This document shows, in pieces, positions 38,441 through 45,820 of a stretch of 64,000 nucleotides of DNA. The stretch's first letter is position 1; every line of letters begins with the position of its first letter. The stretch is from Candidatus Thiodiazotropha endoloripes (GTDB lineage Bacteria > Pseudomonadota > Gammaproteobacteria > Chromatiales > Chromatiaceae), in the NCBI GenBank assembly GCA_001709035.1, contig LVKA01000008.1, forward strand, positions 682,001 through 746,000, read 5' to 3'. The translations under genes were made by a program, and so were the position numbers. Under the pieces are notes generated by a model, which saw only the letters and a list, made by a program, of their open reading frames with translations, ran no database searches and was not told the origin of the DNA.

Positions 38441-39826
38441 ATGCTGACAATCTACAACGACCTCACCAACCGAAAAGAGACCTTTCAGCCACTGCAGGCG
38501 GGGAAGGTCAGTATGTACGTTTGCGGCATGACGGTATACGACCTTTGTCATCTGGGGCATGCCCGTGTGATGGTGGTGTTCGATGTGGTCTATCGTTATC
38601 TCCAGGCGAGTGGCTATGACGTCAGTTATATCCGCAATATCACCGATGTGGATGACAAAATCATCAATCGGGCCAACGAAAGAGGCATCCCCTTTACCGA
38701 GCTGACTGAAGAGTTCATCCGGGCGATGCACCAGGATGCGGATGCGTTAGGTGTATTGAGACCCACCGATGAGCCTAAGGCAACCCAGCATATGGAGCAG
38801 ATTCTGGCGATGATCAGTCGGCTGATCGAGAAGGGCCACGCCTACGCAGCGGACAATGGCGATGTCTACTACGATGTGCGCAGCTTTCCGAGCTACGGCA
38901 AGCTGTCCGGAAAATCGATCGAGGACCTGCAGTCAGGGGCTCGGGTGGAGCCTGGGGACGCCAAGCGAGACCCGCTGGATTTCGCGCTCTGGAAATCGGC
39001 CAAACCCGAAGAGCCCGCCTGGGACTCTCCCTGGGGCCGGGGTCGCCCCGGCTGGCATATCGAGTGCTCGGCCATGTCCACCAATGCTTTGGGTGACAGC
39101 TTCGATATCCATGGCGGTGGTGCAGACCTGACCTTTCCTCATCATGAGAATGAGATTGCCCAATCCGAAGGGGCAACCGGGCATCCCTTCGTCAAATACT
39201 GGATGCACAACGGCTTTGTCCGCATCAATGATGAAAAGATGTCCAAATCCCTGGGTAACTTCTTTACTGTTCGGGAGATTCTCGATCGTTACCAGGCGGA
39301 AGAGGTGCGCTATTTCATCCTCACCAGTCAATACCGGTCTCCGCTCAACTACGATACCGAACACCTGGACAATGCCCGTGGAGCGTTGACCCGCTTCTAT
39401 ACGGCGCTGAGAGGCCTGCCCGAGGGGCAGTCTGCTGGCGGGGAGAGCTATAAAACCCGCTTCCATGAGGCCATGGACGATGATTTCAACACCCCGGAGG
39501 CGCTGGCCGTGCTGTTCGATCTGGCGCGGGAGATCAACCGCATCAAGGAGACGAATGATGAGGATGCGGCCTCTCTTGGCGCTCTGCTCAGAGAGCTGGG
39601 TGGTATGTTGGGTCTGTTGCAAAGCGATCCAGAGAGCTACCTGAAGGGCGGGGCATCCGCTGATGACGATCTCTCCGACGAAAAGATCGATGCCATGATC
39701 CAGGCCCGTATCGATGCCAGAGCCGCCAAGCAGTGGGCGGAAGCGGATCGGATTCGGGACGAGCTTCAGGAAGCGGGGATCATCCTAGAGGATGGGCCTG
39801 AAGGGACAACCTGGCGCCGGGGCTGA
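38441..39826 (+). CDS. cysS: Cysteine--tRNA ligase
   Basis: A 461-residue class I synthetase. It has the HLGH variant of the HIGH motif (CHLGHARVM, about residues 36-44), Zn-binding Cys28 and later Cys/His ([15 protein letters not shown]), and KMSKS in [10 protein letters not shown] (about 266-275). It charges tRNA-Cys. ppiA/ppiB genes lie nearby, though separated by the cytochrome and chemoreceptor block; in related genomes they are neighbours. Confidence 0.97.
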   Translation: MLTIYNDLTNRKETFQPLQAGKVSMYVCGMTVYDLCHLGHARVMVVFDVVYRYLQASGYDVSYIRNITDVDDKIINRANERGIPFTELTEEFIRAMHQDADALGVLRPTDEPKATQHMEQILAMISRLIEKGHAYAADNGDVYYDVRSFPSYGKLSGKSIEDLQSGARVEPGDAKRDPLDFALWKSAKPEEPAWDSPWGRGRPGWHIECSAMSTNALGDSFDIHGGGADLTFPHHENEIAQSEGATGHPFVKYWMHNGFVRINDEKMSKSLGNFFTVREILDRYQAEEVRYFILTSQYRSPLNYDTEHLDNARGALTRFYTALRGLPEGQSAGGESYKTRFHEAMDDDFNTPEALAVLFDLAREINRIKETNDEDAASLGALLRELGGMLGLLQSDPESYLKGGASADDDLSDEKIDAMIQARIDARAAKQWAEADRIRDELQEAGIILEDGPEGTTWRRG

Positions 39827-39886
39827 GGTTAGTCGGTGCGGCAAGCGGTACATTACGGTTTTCACTCCACGAATGAACACAAATAT

Positions 39887-39999
39887 TGGGTAGGGTGGGG
39901 CCATGCCCGACCAAAAAAACCACCCAAAATTAATCAAACTCAGTGGGTAGGGTGGGGCCATGCCCCACCAAAAAACCACCCAAAATTAATCAAACTCAG
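39887..39999 (+). repeat. Two tandem 56-57-bp units containing REP palindromes
   Basis: 39887-39943 and 39944-39999 are nearly identical. Each starts TGGGTAGGGTGGGGCCATGC and ends AATTAATCAAACTCAG. The core GTAGGGTGGGGCCATGCCCCACC is a palindrome with a 5'-GTAG head. They directly precede the REP-associated transposase gene. Confidence 0.88.
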
Positions 40000-40014
40000 C
40001 CAAGGAAAGGCAAC

Positions 40015-40566
40015 ATGTCCAACTATCGTAGAGCCTGTCTTGCAGGCGGCACCTACTTCTTCACAGTTGTTACCTACAACCGCAAACCACTTTTTAATAG
40101 TGAACTGGCGCGTCGTGTTCTACATCGAGCGATCAAAGATGTTCGTGAGAGAAACTATTTCAGAATTGAAGCACTTTGTCTGTTGCCAGACCACCTCCAT
40201 ACAATTTGGAGGCTACCTGAAAAAGATAGTGCGTATCCCCAACGCTGGAATCAGATAAAAGGAATCTTCACAAAACAGTTCAGAGATTTTTCACTGATTG
40301 ATGAAAGCACCTCAGGCTCCCGTTTAAAAAAAGGGGAAGGGACTATTTGGCAACGACGCTACTGGGAGCATCTGATCAGGGATGAGCATGATTACAGCAA
40401 TCATGTGGACTATATCCACTACAATCCTGTCAAACATGGTTTGGTTGAGCAAGTGGTTGATTGGCCGTGGTCGAGCTTCCACAAATATGTCAGAGCTGGA
40501 ATATATCCTGCGGATTGGAGTGGTTCATCTCCTGCAAAAACCAATCTTGTTACAGCGGGAGAGTAA
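40015..40566 (+). CDS. REP-associated tyrosine transposase (RAYT)
   Basis: A 183-residue Y1 transposase (IS200/IS605-like fold). It begins MSNYRRACLAGGTYFFTVVT; an LPDHLHTIW segment carries the HUH-type His pair (about residues 60-68); DYIHYNPVKHGLV (about 138-150) contains the catalytic Tyr region. Start 40015 follows AAGGAAAGG (40001-40009). RAYTs cut and mobilise REP hairpins rather than themselves. It is flanked on both sides by GTAGGGTGGGGC palindromes, and the same palindrome occurs at 27 kb, so it is probably the enzyme for that REP family. Confidence 0.92.
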   Translation: MSNYRRACLAGGTYFFTVVTYNRKPLFNSELARRVLHRAIKDVRERNYFRIEALCLLPDHLHTIWRLPEKDSAYPQRWNQIKGIFTKQFRDFSLIDESTSGSRLKKGEGTIWQRRYWEHLIRDEHDYSNHVDYIHYNPVKHGLVEQVVDWPWSSFHKYVRAGIYPADWSGSSPAKTNLVTAGE

Positions 40567-40568
40567 TC

Positions 40569-40728
40569 GGTGGGGCAGGGCCCCACCCTACGGTGACTTC
40601 ACAGATCAAATGCGCTGGTAGGGTGGGGCCATGCCCCACCATAGGTTTAGATAAGCACTCCGACTATACAGTGGGTAGGGTGGGGCCATGCCCCAACATA
40701 GGTTCAGATAAGCACTCCGACTATACAG
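40569..40728. repeat. REP array downstream of the RAYT gene
   Basis: An inverted unit (GGTGGGGCAGGGCCCCACC, 40569-40587) is followed by two direct units: 40618-40671 and 40676-40728. Both start GTAGGGTGGGGCCATGCC and end AGATAAGCACTCCGACTATA. The last unit runs into the folD stop codon (40721-40723). Confidence 0.85.
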
Positions 40729-41578
40729 AGCTGTGCAGCTCGGCGGCCTGCAGGGTATTCTCGAGCAACGTGGCAATGGTCATCGGGCCGACACCCCCAG
40801 GTACCGGGGTGATCCATGAGGCACGTTCCTTGGCGGCATCGAAGGCCACATCGCCAACCAGCTTACCCTCGTCGGTTCGATTGATGCCCACGTCGACCAC
40901 AATCGCCCGCTCTTTTACCCAATCACCGGGTACGAACTCCGGTCGACCCACGGCAGCCACCAGAATATCCGCATTGCGCGCTTTCTCCGCCAGGTCTTTG
41001 GTGCGGCTGTGACAGACCGTGATGGTGCAGCGGGCTGCCAACAGTTCGAGTGCCATCGGACGCCCGACGATATTCGACTGACCGATGATGACCGCATCGA
41101 GTCCTTCCAGTTTCTGGCCGGTGTGCTCCAACATGGTCATGATGCCCCGCGGGGTGCAGGGGCGCAGGATCGGCATCCGCAGGGCCAGACGCCCGACATT
41201 ATAGGGATGGAAGCCATCCACATCCTTGGTCGGCAGGATGCGTTCGATGACCGACTCCTCGTCGATCTGTTGCGGTAGCGGAAGCTGCACCAGAATGCCA
41301 TCGATGGCTTCGTCCTGATTCAACCGGTCAATCACTTTCAATAGATCGTCCTGGGAAGTATCTCCTGGTAAATCAAAGGATTGAGAGTGAAAGCCGACCT
41401 CTTCGCAGGATTTGCGTTTGTTCCGTACATAGACTTGCGAAGCCGGATTCTCACCCACCAGCACCACGGCCAGGCCGGGTCGACGCTGTCCGGCAGCGAC
41501 ACGGCGCTCGACGCCAGCTTTGATTTTTGCTCTTAATTCAGCAGCAATCGCCTTGCCATCCAAAATCTCTGCACTCAT
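40721..41578 (-). CDS. folD: Bifunctional methylenetetrahydrofolate dehydrogenase/cyclohydrolase
   Basis: A 285-residue Fol[15 protein letters not shown] (about residues 49-62) carries the catalytic Lys, then [22 protein letters not shown], and the NADP-binding [27 protein letters not shown] is near the C-terminus. It interconverts 5,10-methylene- and 10-formyl-THF for purine and Met-tRNA formylation. The stop codon lies inside the tail of the last REP unit. Confidence 0.97.
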   Translation of the reverse strand: MSAEILDGKAIAAELRAKIKAGVERRVAAGQRRPGLAVVLVGENPASQVYVRNKRKSCEEVGFHSQSFDLPGDTSQDDLLKVIDRLNQDEAIDGILVQLPLPQQIDEESVIERILPTKDVDGFHPYNVGRLALRMPILRPCTPRGIMTMLEHTGQKLEGLDAVIIGQSNIVGRPMALELLAARCTITVCHSRTKDLAEKARNADILVAAVGRPEFVPGDWVKERAIVVDVGINRTDEGKLVGDVAFDAAKERASWITPVPGGVGPMTIATLLENTLQAAELHSSV

Positions 41579-41691
41579 GGAAATTCCATCGGTCTAAAAA
41601 GAGCTGCATGATACCGAAAGTGGGACAAACTGTCAGCGTATCAGGGTACACGGATGAGAAGTAAAAACAGTGAAATGCGGCTCGTTTGGCA

Positions 41692-41720
41692 TTGACCTGC
41701 GCGGTTAACGACAGTATGAT
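41692..41720 (+). promoter_or_regulatory. Strong sigma-70-type promoter of the tRNA operon
   Basis: TTGACC (-35, 41692-41697), a 17-bp spacer and TATGAT (-10, 41715-41720) lie about 45 bp before tRNA-Pro. A pyrimidine-rich discriminator (TCCCTCCC) follows. It should drive the Pro-Arg-His cluster and originally tRNA-Lys too. Confidence 0.8.
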
Positions 41721-41772
41721 TCCCTCCCTTCGCCTTTCCAGGTCGAACTGGTAGTCACCTGGGGCGGTATTT

Positions 41773-41849
41773 CGGGGTATAGCGCAGTCTGGTAGCGCGC
41801 CTGCTTTGGGAGCAGGATGTCGGGAGTTCGAATCTCTCTACCCCGACCA
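41773..41849 (+). tRNA. tRNA-Pro (UGG)
   Basis: A 77-nt cloverleaf: acceptor CGGGGTA/TACCCCG, anticodon stem CCTGC/GCAGG with loop TTTGGGA (anticodon TGG), T-loop TTCGAAT, and encoded CCA. First gene of the tRNA operon, 8 bp before tRNA-Arg. Confidence 0.95.
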
Positions 41850-41857
41850 ATTTTTCT

Positions 41858-42159
41858 GCGCCCGTAGCTCATCTGGATAGAGCATCGGCCTTTAAGTGCG
41901 CACATCAATGTGCCAAATAGGAGCCTTTATGGGGAAAAAAGAACCCATAAAGTGGATCGCACTGTATCGGGGAAACCTTAACAGGTAGTGCTGATGGCAA
42001 TCCCGAGGAAACCCGCTAGGGGATCCGTAGAGACTATACGTGCGACGCCTGAGACGGTGAAGAGATAGTCCAGACCACAAACCCCGCTTGGGGGCGTCGA
42101 AAGGCGTAGTTGGTAAGCTAAGCCGAGGGTAGCAGGTTCGAATCCTGCCGGGCGTGCCA
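41858..42159 (+). tRNA. tRNA-Arg (UCU) interrupted by a group I intron
   Basis: The 5' exon is 41858-41892 (acceptor GCGCCCG, D-arm, anticodon stem TCGGC, then CTT). The 3' exon is 42118-42159 (CTAA, stem GCCGA, variable loop, T-arm with TTCGAAT, CGGGCGT, G, CCA). Joined, they give a 77-nt tRNA with loop CTTCTAA and anticodon TCT, identical to the loop of E. coli argU-type tRNA-Arg(UCU). The 225-nt interruption falls between anticodon positions 34 and 35. Alternative junctions give a Lys or Ser anticodon and would end the intron in a base other than G. Confidence 0.9.
41893..42117 (+). ncRNA. Self-splicing group I intron (IC3-like) in the tRNA-Arg anticodon loop
   Basis: A 225-nt intron ending in G. 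The P7 strands are GACTAT (42032-42037, in GTAGAGACTATACG) and ATAGTC (42065-42070, in GGTGAAGAGATAGTCCAG), the classic group I R/S elements. GGGGAAACCTTAACAGG, CTGATGGCAATCCCGAG and GAGGAAACCCG correspond in order to the joining and P4-P6 parts of the Azoarcus tRNA-Ile intron as I recall it. A P2-like hairpin pairs CTTTATGGG with CCCATAAAG (41923-41950). It encodes no endonuclease. The P1 pairing could not be assigned firmly, so boundaries rest on the tRNA reconstruction. Confidence 0.9.
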
Positions 42160-42206
42160 AGTCTGCAGGAGTGGCTGACTCGTTGCAGCCAGGTAAAACA
42201 GTTAAT

Positions 42207-42283
42207 GGTGGACGTAGCTCAGTTGGTAGAGCTCCGGATTGTGATTCCGGCGGTCGTGGGTTCGAGACCCATCGTCCACCCCA
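42207..42283 (+). tRNA. tRNA-His (GUG), attachment site of the integrative element
   Basis: A 77-nt cloverleaf: G-1 at 42207 opposite discriminator C73, acceptor GTGGACG/CGTCCAC, anticodon stem CCGGA/TCCGG with loop TTGTGAT (anticodon GTG), T-loop TTCGAGA, and encoded CCA. Its last 17 bases plus one more form the left copy of the att duplication. Confidence 0.95.
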
Positions 42284-42284
42284 T
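42267..42284 (+). other. attL core (3' end of tRNA-His)
   Basis: ACCCATCGTCCACCCCAT is repeated exactly at 55298-55315 at the other end of the 13-kb element. Confidence 0.88.
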
Positions 42285-42292
42285 TCTTTTTT

Positions 42293-42330
42293 TCTCTAAC
42301 TTTTTAACAGTAAAAACAACAAGTTAGAGA
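42293..42330. terminator. Inverted repeat at the left element boundary, possible terminator
   Basis: TCTCTAACTT (42293-42302) pairs perfectly with AAGTTAGAGA (42321-42330) around an 18-nt loop. It could end the tRNA operon transcript now cut off from tRNA-Lys, or be a protein-binding site near attL. Confidence 0.45.
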
Positions 42331-42336
42331 GATTCT

Positions 42337-42389
42337 GTGCTACCATTAAACACCCCAGGTAGCACATGCTGGTAGTGCAAAAGTAGTAC
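42337..42389. promoter_or_regulatory. Left cluster of integrase arm-like repeats
   Basis: GTGCTACC (42337, inverted), GGTAGCAC (42358), GGTAGTGC (42371) and AGTAGTAC (42382) form a repeated GGTAGTRC motif. The same motif occurs near the right end upstream of the integrase gene (55213-55233). This is typical of integrase arm-type sites. Confidence 0.55.
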
Positions 42390-42421
42390 AGATGCCTGCT
42401 TTGTTTATTTAGGGAAGTGGC

Positions 42422-43000
42422 GTGACGGACTGGATAACTATAGGAATCTCTCTGCTTGCCTTGTCGGTGTCTGGTGTAACAGCCTGGCTGACCCTGTTTA
42501 AAAGGGGTCGGTTACAAATGACGCAGCCCACCACGATTTTCTTCGGTCCTGATGGTGGATTCTTTGATACAAACAACAATAAAGTGTACTTGCGGACACT
42601 GCTTTATAGTAGTTCTCGGCGGGGGCAGGTTGTTGAGAGCATGCACGTCTGTCTAGAGCGGGGTGAAACAAGGCAGAACTTCTCCATCTGGGTTCATGGT
42701 CGCTCAAAAGGTGAACTCTATAGAGGGAGCGGATTATACGTTCCACACGAGGGCGTGGTCCTGAATCATCACTTCCTAGTGCCTCCAGACGGCTCTGGTT
42801 TTACCTTTCTAGCTGGCCGCTATACGCTGAAAGTCTTCGCGAAATTAGCGAATAGCTCCAGTGCAACCTTATTGTTTACTGTCTCCCTTGAAGTTACAGA
42901 AGCACAGGCAGATAAGATGAAAGCAGAGCCATCGGGTTTGTTTTTTGATTGGGGGCCGGACCAGGGTAGCTATTATTCCCACCTTAATTTTCGGTACTGA
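42422..43000 (+). CDS. Membrane-anchored protein of unknown function
   Basis: 192 residues from GTG 42422, preceded by AGGGAAG. One N-terminal membrane helix (WITIGISLLALSVSGVTAWL) is followed by a soluble beta-rich domain (about 40-160) with HVCLERGETRQNFSIWVHG and a C-terminal aromatic FFDWGPDQGSYY. No family recognised. First gene of the element cargo. Confidence 0.7.
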   Translation: MTDWITIGISLLALSVSGVTAWLTLFKRGRLQMTQPTTIFFGPDGGFFDTNNNKVYLRTLLYSSSRRGQVVESMHVCLERGETRQNFSIWVHGRSKGELYRGSGLYVPHEGVVLNHHFLVPPDGSGFTFLAGRYTLKVFAKLANSSSATLLFTVSLEVTEAQADKMKAEPSGLFFDWGPDQGSYYSHLNFRY

Positions 43001-43114
43001 ACTGTTTGCGCTACCTGGCCTTTTGTGTTGGCCCTGCACTATCTGTAACGTGTTCTGTTAGATCGGCATTGGGATTATTGGACTAGAGTCCTGAATGATG
43101 GTGGTGTAAATAGC

Positions 43115-43513
43115 ATGTATCCCGAATTCTCAAGAGAACGATTAGACAAGACCGTTCAGTGCTTGTTGAACAGCAAGTGGGTGCCCTTCAGTAGCTCAAT
43201 GCGGACCATTCTTCCTGAAGCGGGAGGTGTGTATCGTATCTGCGACGTTTCTAACTGTGAAAACAAAATACTCTATGCAGGCTTAAGCGGGAATCTTAGG
43301 GATAGATTGTATCGAAAGCACTTTATGGGTAATCCAAAAACATCTACTTTGAAGCGGAAACTGGTGGGGATTAAATTTGATTCTCCTGCAGAGGTAAAGG
43401 AATACCTCAGGTCTTCGTGTGAAGCTCAGTTTTGCGTTATAGAGGACGAGAGGCTCAGGAGACTCGCAGAGCAGTATATAATTGCTCTGCTTCAGCCTCC
43501 ATATAATGATTAG
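43115..43513 (+). CDS. GIY-YIG nuclease-fold protein
   Basis: 132 residues. GGVYRICDVSNCENKILYAG carries the GxY...YxG elements of the GIY-YIG fold, followed by LSGNLRDRLYRKH with a basic helix; a late Glu (EQYIIALLQPPYND) fits the metal-binding end. It is a stand-alone domain, as in small repair or mobile-element nucleases. Start at ATG 43115; no clear ribosome site. Confidence 0.72.
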   Translation: MYPEFSRERLDKTVQCLLNSKWVPFSSSMRTILPEAGGVYRICDVSNCENKILYAGLSGNLRDRLYRKHFMGNPKTSTLKRKLVGIKFDSPAEVKEYLRSSCEAQFCVIEDERLRRLAEQYIIALLQPPYND

Positions 43514-43569
43514 AAGCGTTAGTGTCGTCGGACTAATTGCTAAGTTGCTCAATGATAAGGGGAGGGATA

Positions 43570-43899
43570 ATGGCTGAATTGACTTTATGTGACTTTATTT
43601 CTGATACTTTAAAAGAAATTGCTAAGGGCGTTGCGGGTGCTAATGAGGGCTTGGTTGATTACGATAATGGGGATTACGAAGTATATTCGCTGAGAGACAC
43701 TAAGGGAGATGATAAAATCTCGGGCATAAAGTTTGATATCGCAGTAAAGGCTGTTAAGAACCAACAAGACAAGGCAGGTATTGTTGTTGCTCTAGCTTCG
43801 TTGGGTGGTGGTGCCAGTACAACAAAGGAGGGTGGAAGGGAAAACGTACATAGAATCCAGTTTGAAATTGGTATTGAGCGCGACTTCACAAAGTTGTGA
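43570..43899 (+). CDS. Small trypco2-like domain protein
   Basis: About 109 residues from ATG 43570, chosen because GGGGAGGG (43559-43566) precedes it; a longer frame starts at 43537. The pattern is ELTLCDFISDTLKEIAKGVAG, a central IKFDIAVKAV, a glycine-rich ASLGGGAST, then HRIQFEIGIERDF. This resembles the trypsin-co-occurring domain (trypco2) small proteins found in bacterial conflict loci. The assignment is from pattern memory only. Confidence 0.55.
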   Translation: MAELTLCDFISDTLKEIAKGVAGANEGLVDYDNGDYEVYSLRDTKGDDKISGIKFDIAVKAVKNQQDKAGIVVALASLGGGASTTKEGGRENVHRIQFEIGIERDFTKL

Positions 43900-43980
43900 C
43901 TTATCTGTGGTTACTGCCAGAGTCGAAAGTGCACCGGTAAAAGGTTATACAGGTTAATACTTGCATCATCATTTGAGATC

Positions 43981-44670
43981 ATGTTTGGCGAAAAAGAATT
44001 AAACAATTTCTACTCAGACATATCCTGCTCTGAGGGTATGCAGATAACTACTTTTCAGAACACACTAGAGTCACTTTTTTCTGATAGTCGTACAAATCAC
44101 GACATAGAACAATATCGGCTGGGTAGGAATTCCTGGAAAAAATTAAGAGACGAAGTTGTGCCGGTATCGAGCTTCCTCAAGTTGAACTATGTTAAAGCTG
44201 ATCGAATCCGTTTTCCTCTAGATAACCACACGCCAGATTGCTGGTTAATGTCTAACAGTGTCAGTAATCGAGGTATGGAGGTTACAATTGAGCGGGGGCG
44301 CGAACATTACCACCTAGCGACAGAATTAAATAAAGAAGGTTTGGGGCGTGGTTTTATTGGTCTCCAGGATGATGATCCGCAATCTGAGTTCACAAAAAAA
44401 ATGTCTAGGGACCGTGAAATGTATACAACAGAGCAGGCACTTGAAGCCACAAAGCATGGAATCATGAGGTGTCTTTCAAGAAAGAATCAGTCTGAAAAAT
44501 ACAGGAAGGTTCACTACCTGTTAATTCAGGCACACTTAAATATCCTTCCGCGCAAAAGATGGGAAGCGATTAAAGAAGATTTAATCAGGGAGGCTCGAAT
44601 ACTTTCGTTTCAAGAAATTCATGTGATTGGAGACTCACGCAACGATGTGTGGGGTTTTCAAATCAAGTAA
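43981..44670 (+). CDS. Unknown protein, possible PD-(D/E)XK-type nuclease
   Basis: 229 residues, AT-rich codons, no signal or membrane segment. PDCWLMSNSVSNRGMEVTIERG (about 80-102) has a D-x(n)-E-x-T arrangement that recalls a restriction-endonuclease-like core, and the C-terminal half (HYLLIQAHLNILPRKRW...) is alpha/beta. No ribosome site is obvious. The nuclease idea is weak inference. Confidence 0.6.
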   Translation: MFGEKELNNFYSDISCSEGMQITTFQNTLESLFSDSRTNHDIEQYRLGRNSWKKLRDEVVPVSSFLKLNYVKADRIRFPLDNHTPDCWLMSNSVSNRGMEVTIERGREHYHLATELNKEGLGRGFIGLQDDDPQSEFTKKMSRDREMYTTEQALEATKHGIMRCLSRKNQSEKYRKVHYLLIQAHLNILPRKRWEAIKEDLIREARILSFQEIHVIGDSRNDVWGFQIK

Positions 44671-44766
44671 CTGTGTGTCGATAGCAAACACAGGAAATAT
44701 ACTCCCTGTGGCGATTCGGGGCCTGCTCCTCGTGATGTTTAAGTAAACGTATTAAAGGGTCCGAGT

Positions 44767-45576
44767 ATGGATATACAGCAAGAAATTAGGGTTTTAAATA
44801 CAGCTGTTGGGTTGATTGCAAGCTATGTTAATAATGATGTCTGTTGCTTTCCTGAAGACCGTAGTAAGCTAGTTCAAAGTGTTCTGCCGAGAGATGATGT
44901 CGCGAAGAAGTATTTCTATATTCTACTCTTAGAAGTAATTGCGGGTGTGCATAAAGAAATCATCCCAGGAAAAAAAGACGGCGATAATTTACTAGCTTTG
45001 TTGAATAGAATAGCCTCTGCGCCGAGGATAGACCCAGAGTCAACGACTTTAGGTGATTTAATAAAGTCTGTTCAAGAATTTCAAGTCTGGTTAAGTCATG
45101 AGTTTGAGCATGAAATATACTCCTCGTTAATATCAAACAACATAAAGATAAATCTAACAAGAAAAGATGCTCTTTATTTGGTTGGTAATAGGTGTAAGCA
45201 TTCTCTTCTCAGGTCTAACGCGATTCTTGATAAATTGACAAAAATATATAAGAAAGGTGGAGCTGATATGAATGTCGGCTATCAAATTCTTATACTCGAG
45301 GATATTGATAACTGGTTGTTTGATGATTTTGGTGGGTATCATTTCACAAAAATATGTGAACTGAGTTCAAAGGTCTGCTATGGAATAAAGCAGTATGTAC
45401 GTCCAGTTTATGATAGATGCCTAATGAAAGAAGACGATGCTCGCTATTCTTATATTATTCCAGAGTGTGTTTCAGAAGAAGAGTCAAAATACGAGTACTA
45501 TGAACTATTGAATCGTATAGGGTCAATGTTCCTACCGGAAATAAAAACAAGCGTACATCTGGAAGATGGATACTAA
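44767..45576 (+). CDS. All-helical protein of unknown function (possibly HEPN-like)
   Basis: 269 residues, mostly helical, AT-rich. A conserved-looking GNRCKHSLLRSNAIL (about residues 140-154) contains an R-x-x-H type motif that could relate to HEPN RNases, but spacing is not the canonical R-x4-6-H. It has no signal peptide. Located between the nuclease-like gene and the AlbA_2 gene. Confidence 0.6.
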   Translation: MDIQQEIRVLNTAVGLIASYVNNDVCCFPEDRSKLVQSVLPRDDVAKKYFYILLLEVIAGVHKEIIPGKKDGDNLLALLNRIASAPRIDPESTTLGDLIKSVQEFQVWLSHEFEHEIYSSLISNNIKINLTRKDALYLVGNRCKHSLLRSNAILDKLTKIYKKGGADMNVGYQILILEDIDNWLFDDFGGYHFTKICELSSKVCYGIKQYVRPVYDRCLMKEDDARYSYIIPECVSEEESKYEYYELLNRIGSMFLPEIKTSVHLEDGY

Positions 45577-45820
45577 ATGAACTCAAGAGTTGCTTTAATG
45601 CATGTTCGCTCTTCGTTGTAACATATACTGGCCATTTGCCGGTTGGTATCTAACACGATTAAAATGAAGGTAACAAAGTGATTGATTGTAAAGTGTTAGG
45701 TTGGGAAGTAAAGTTAAGACGATTTAGATGAATAGAGGACTGTGTATAAAGTAGCTTATGTTATTTATCTAAAGGTAACAAGCAGAAGACTAAGGTGCTA
45801 ACAAACTACGCCGGTGAAAA
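45577..45820. other. Intergenic DNA inside the element
   Basis: 244 bp, AT-rich. No gene or structure recognised; probably the promoter region for the AlbA_2 gene. Confidence 0.4.

Noticed and set aside
41892-42160. Minus-strand open frames (about 60 codons) across the tRNA-Arg region
   Set aside because: They lie wholly in the group I intron and tRNA exons and show no coding signal.
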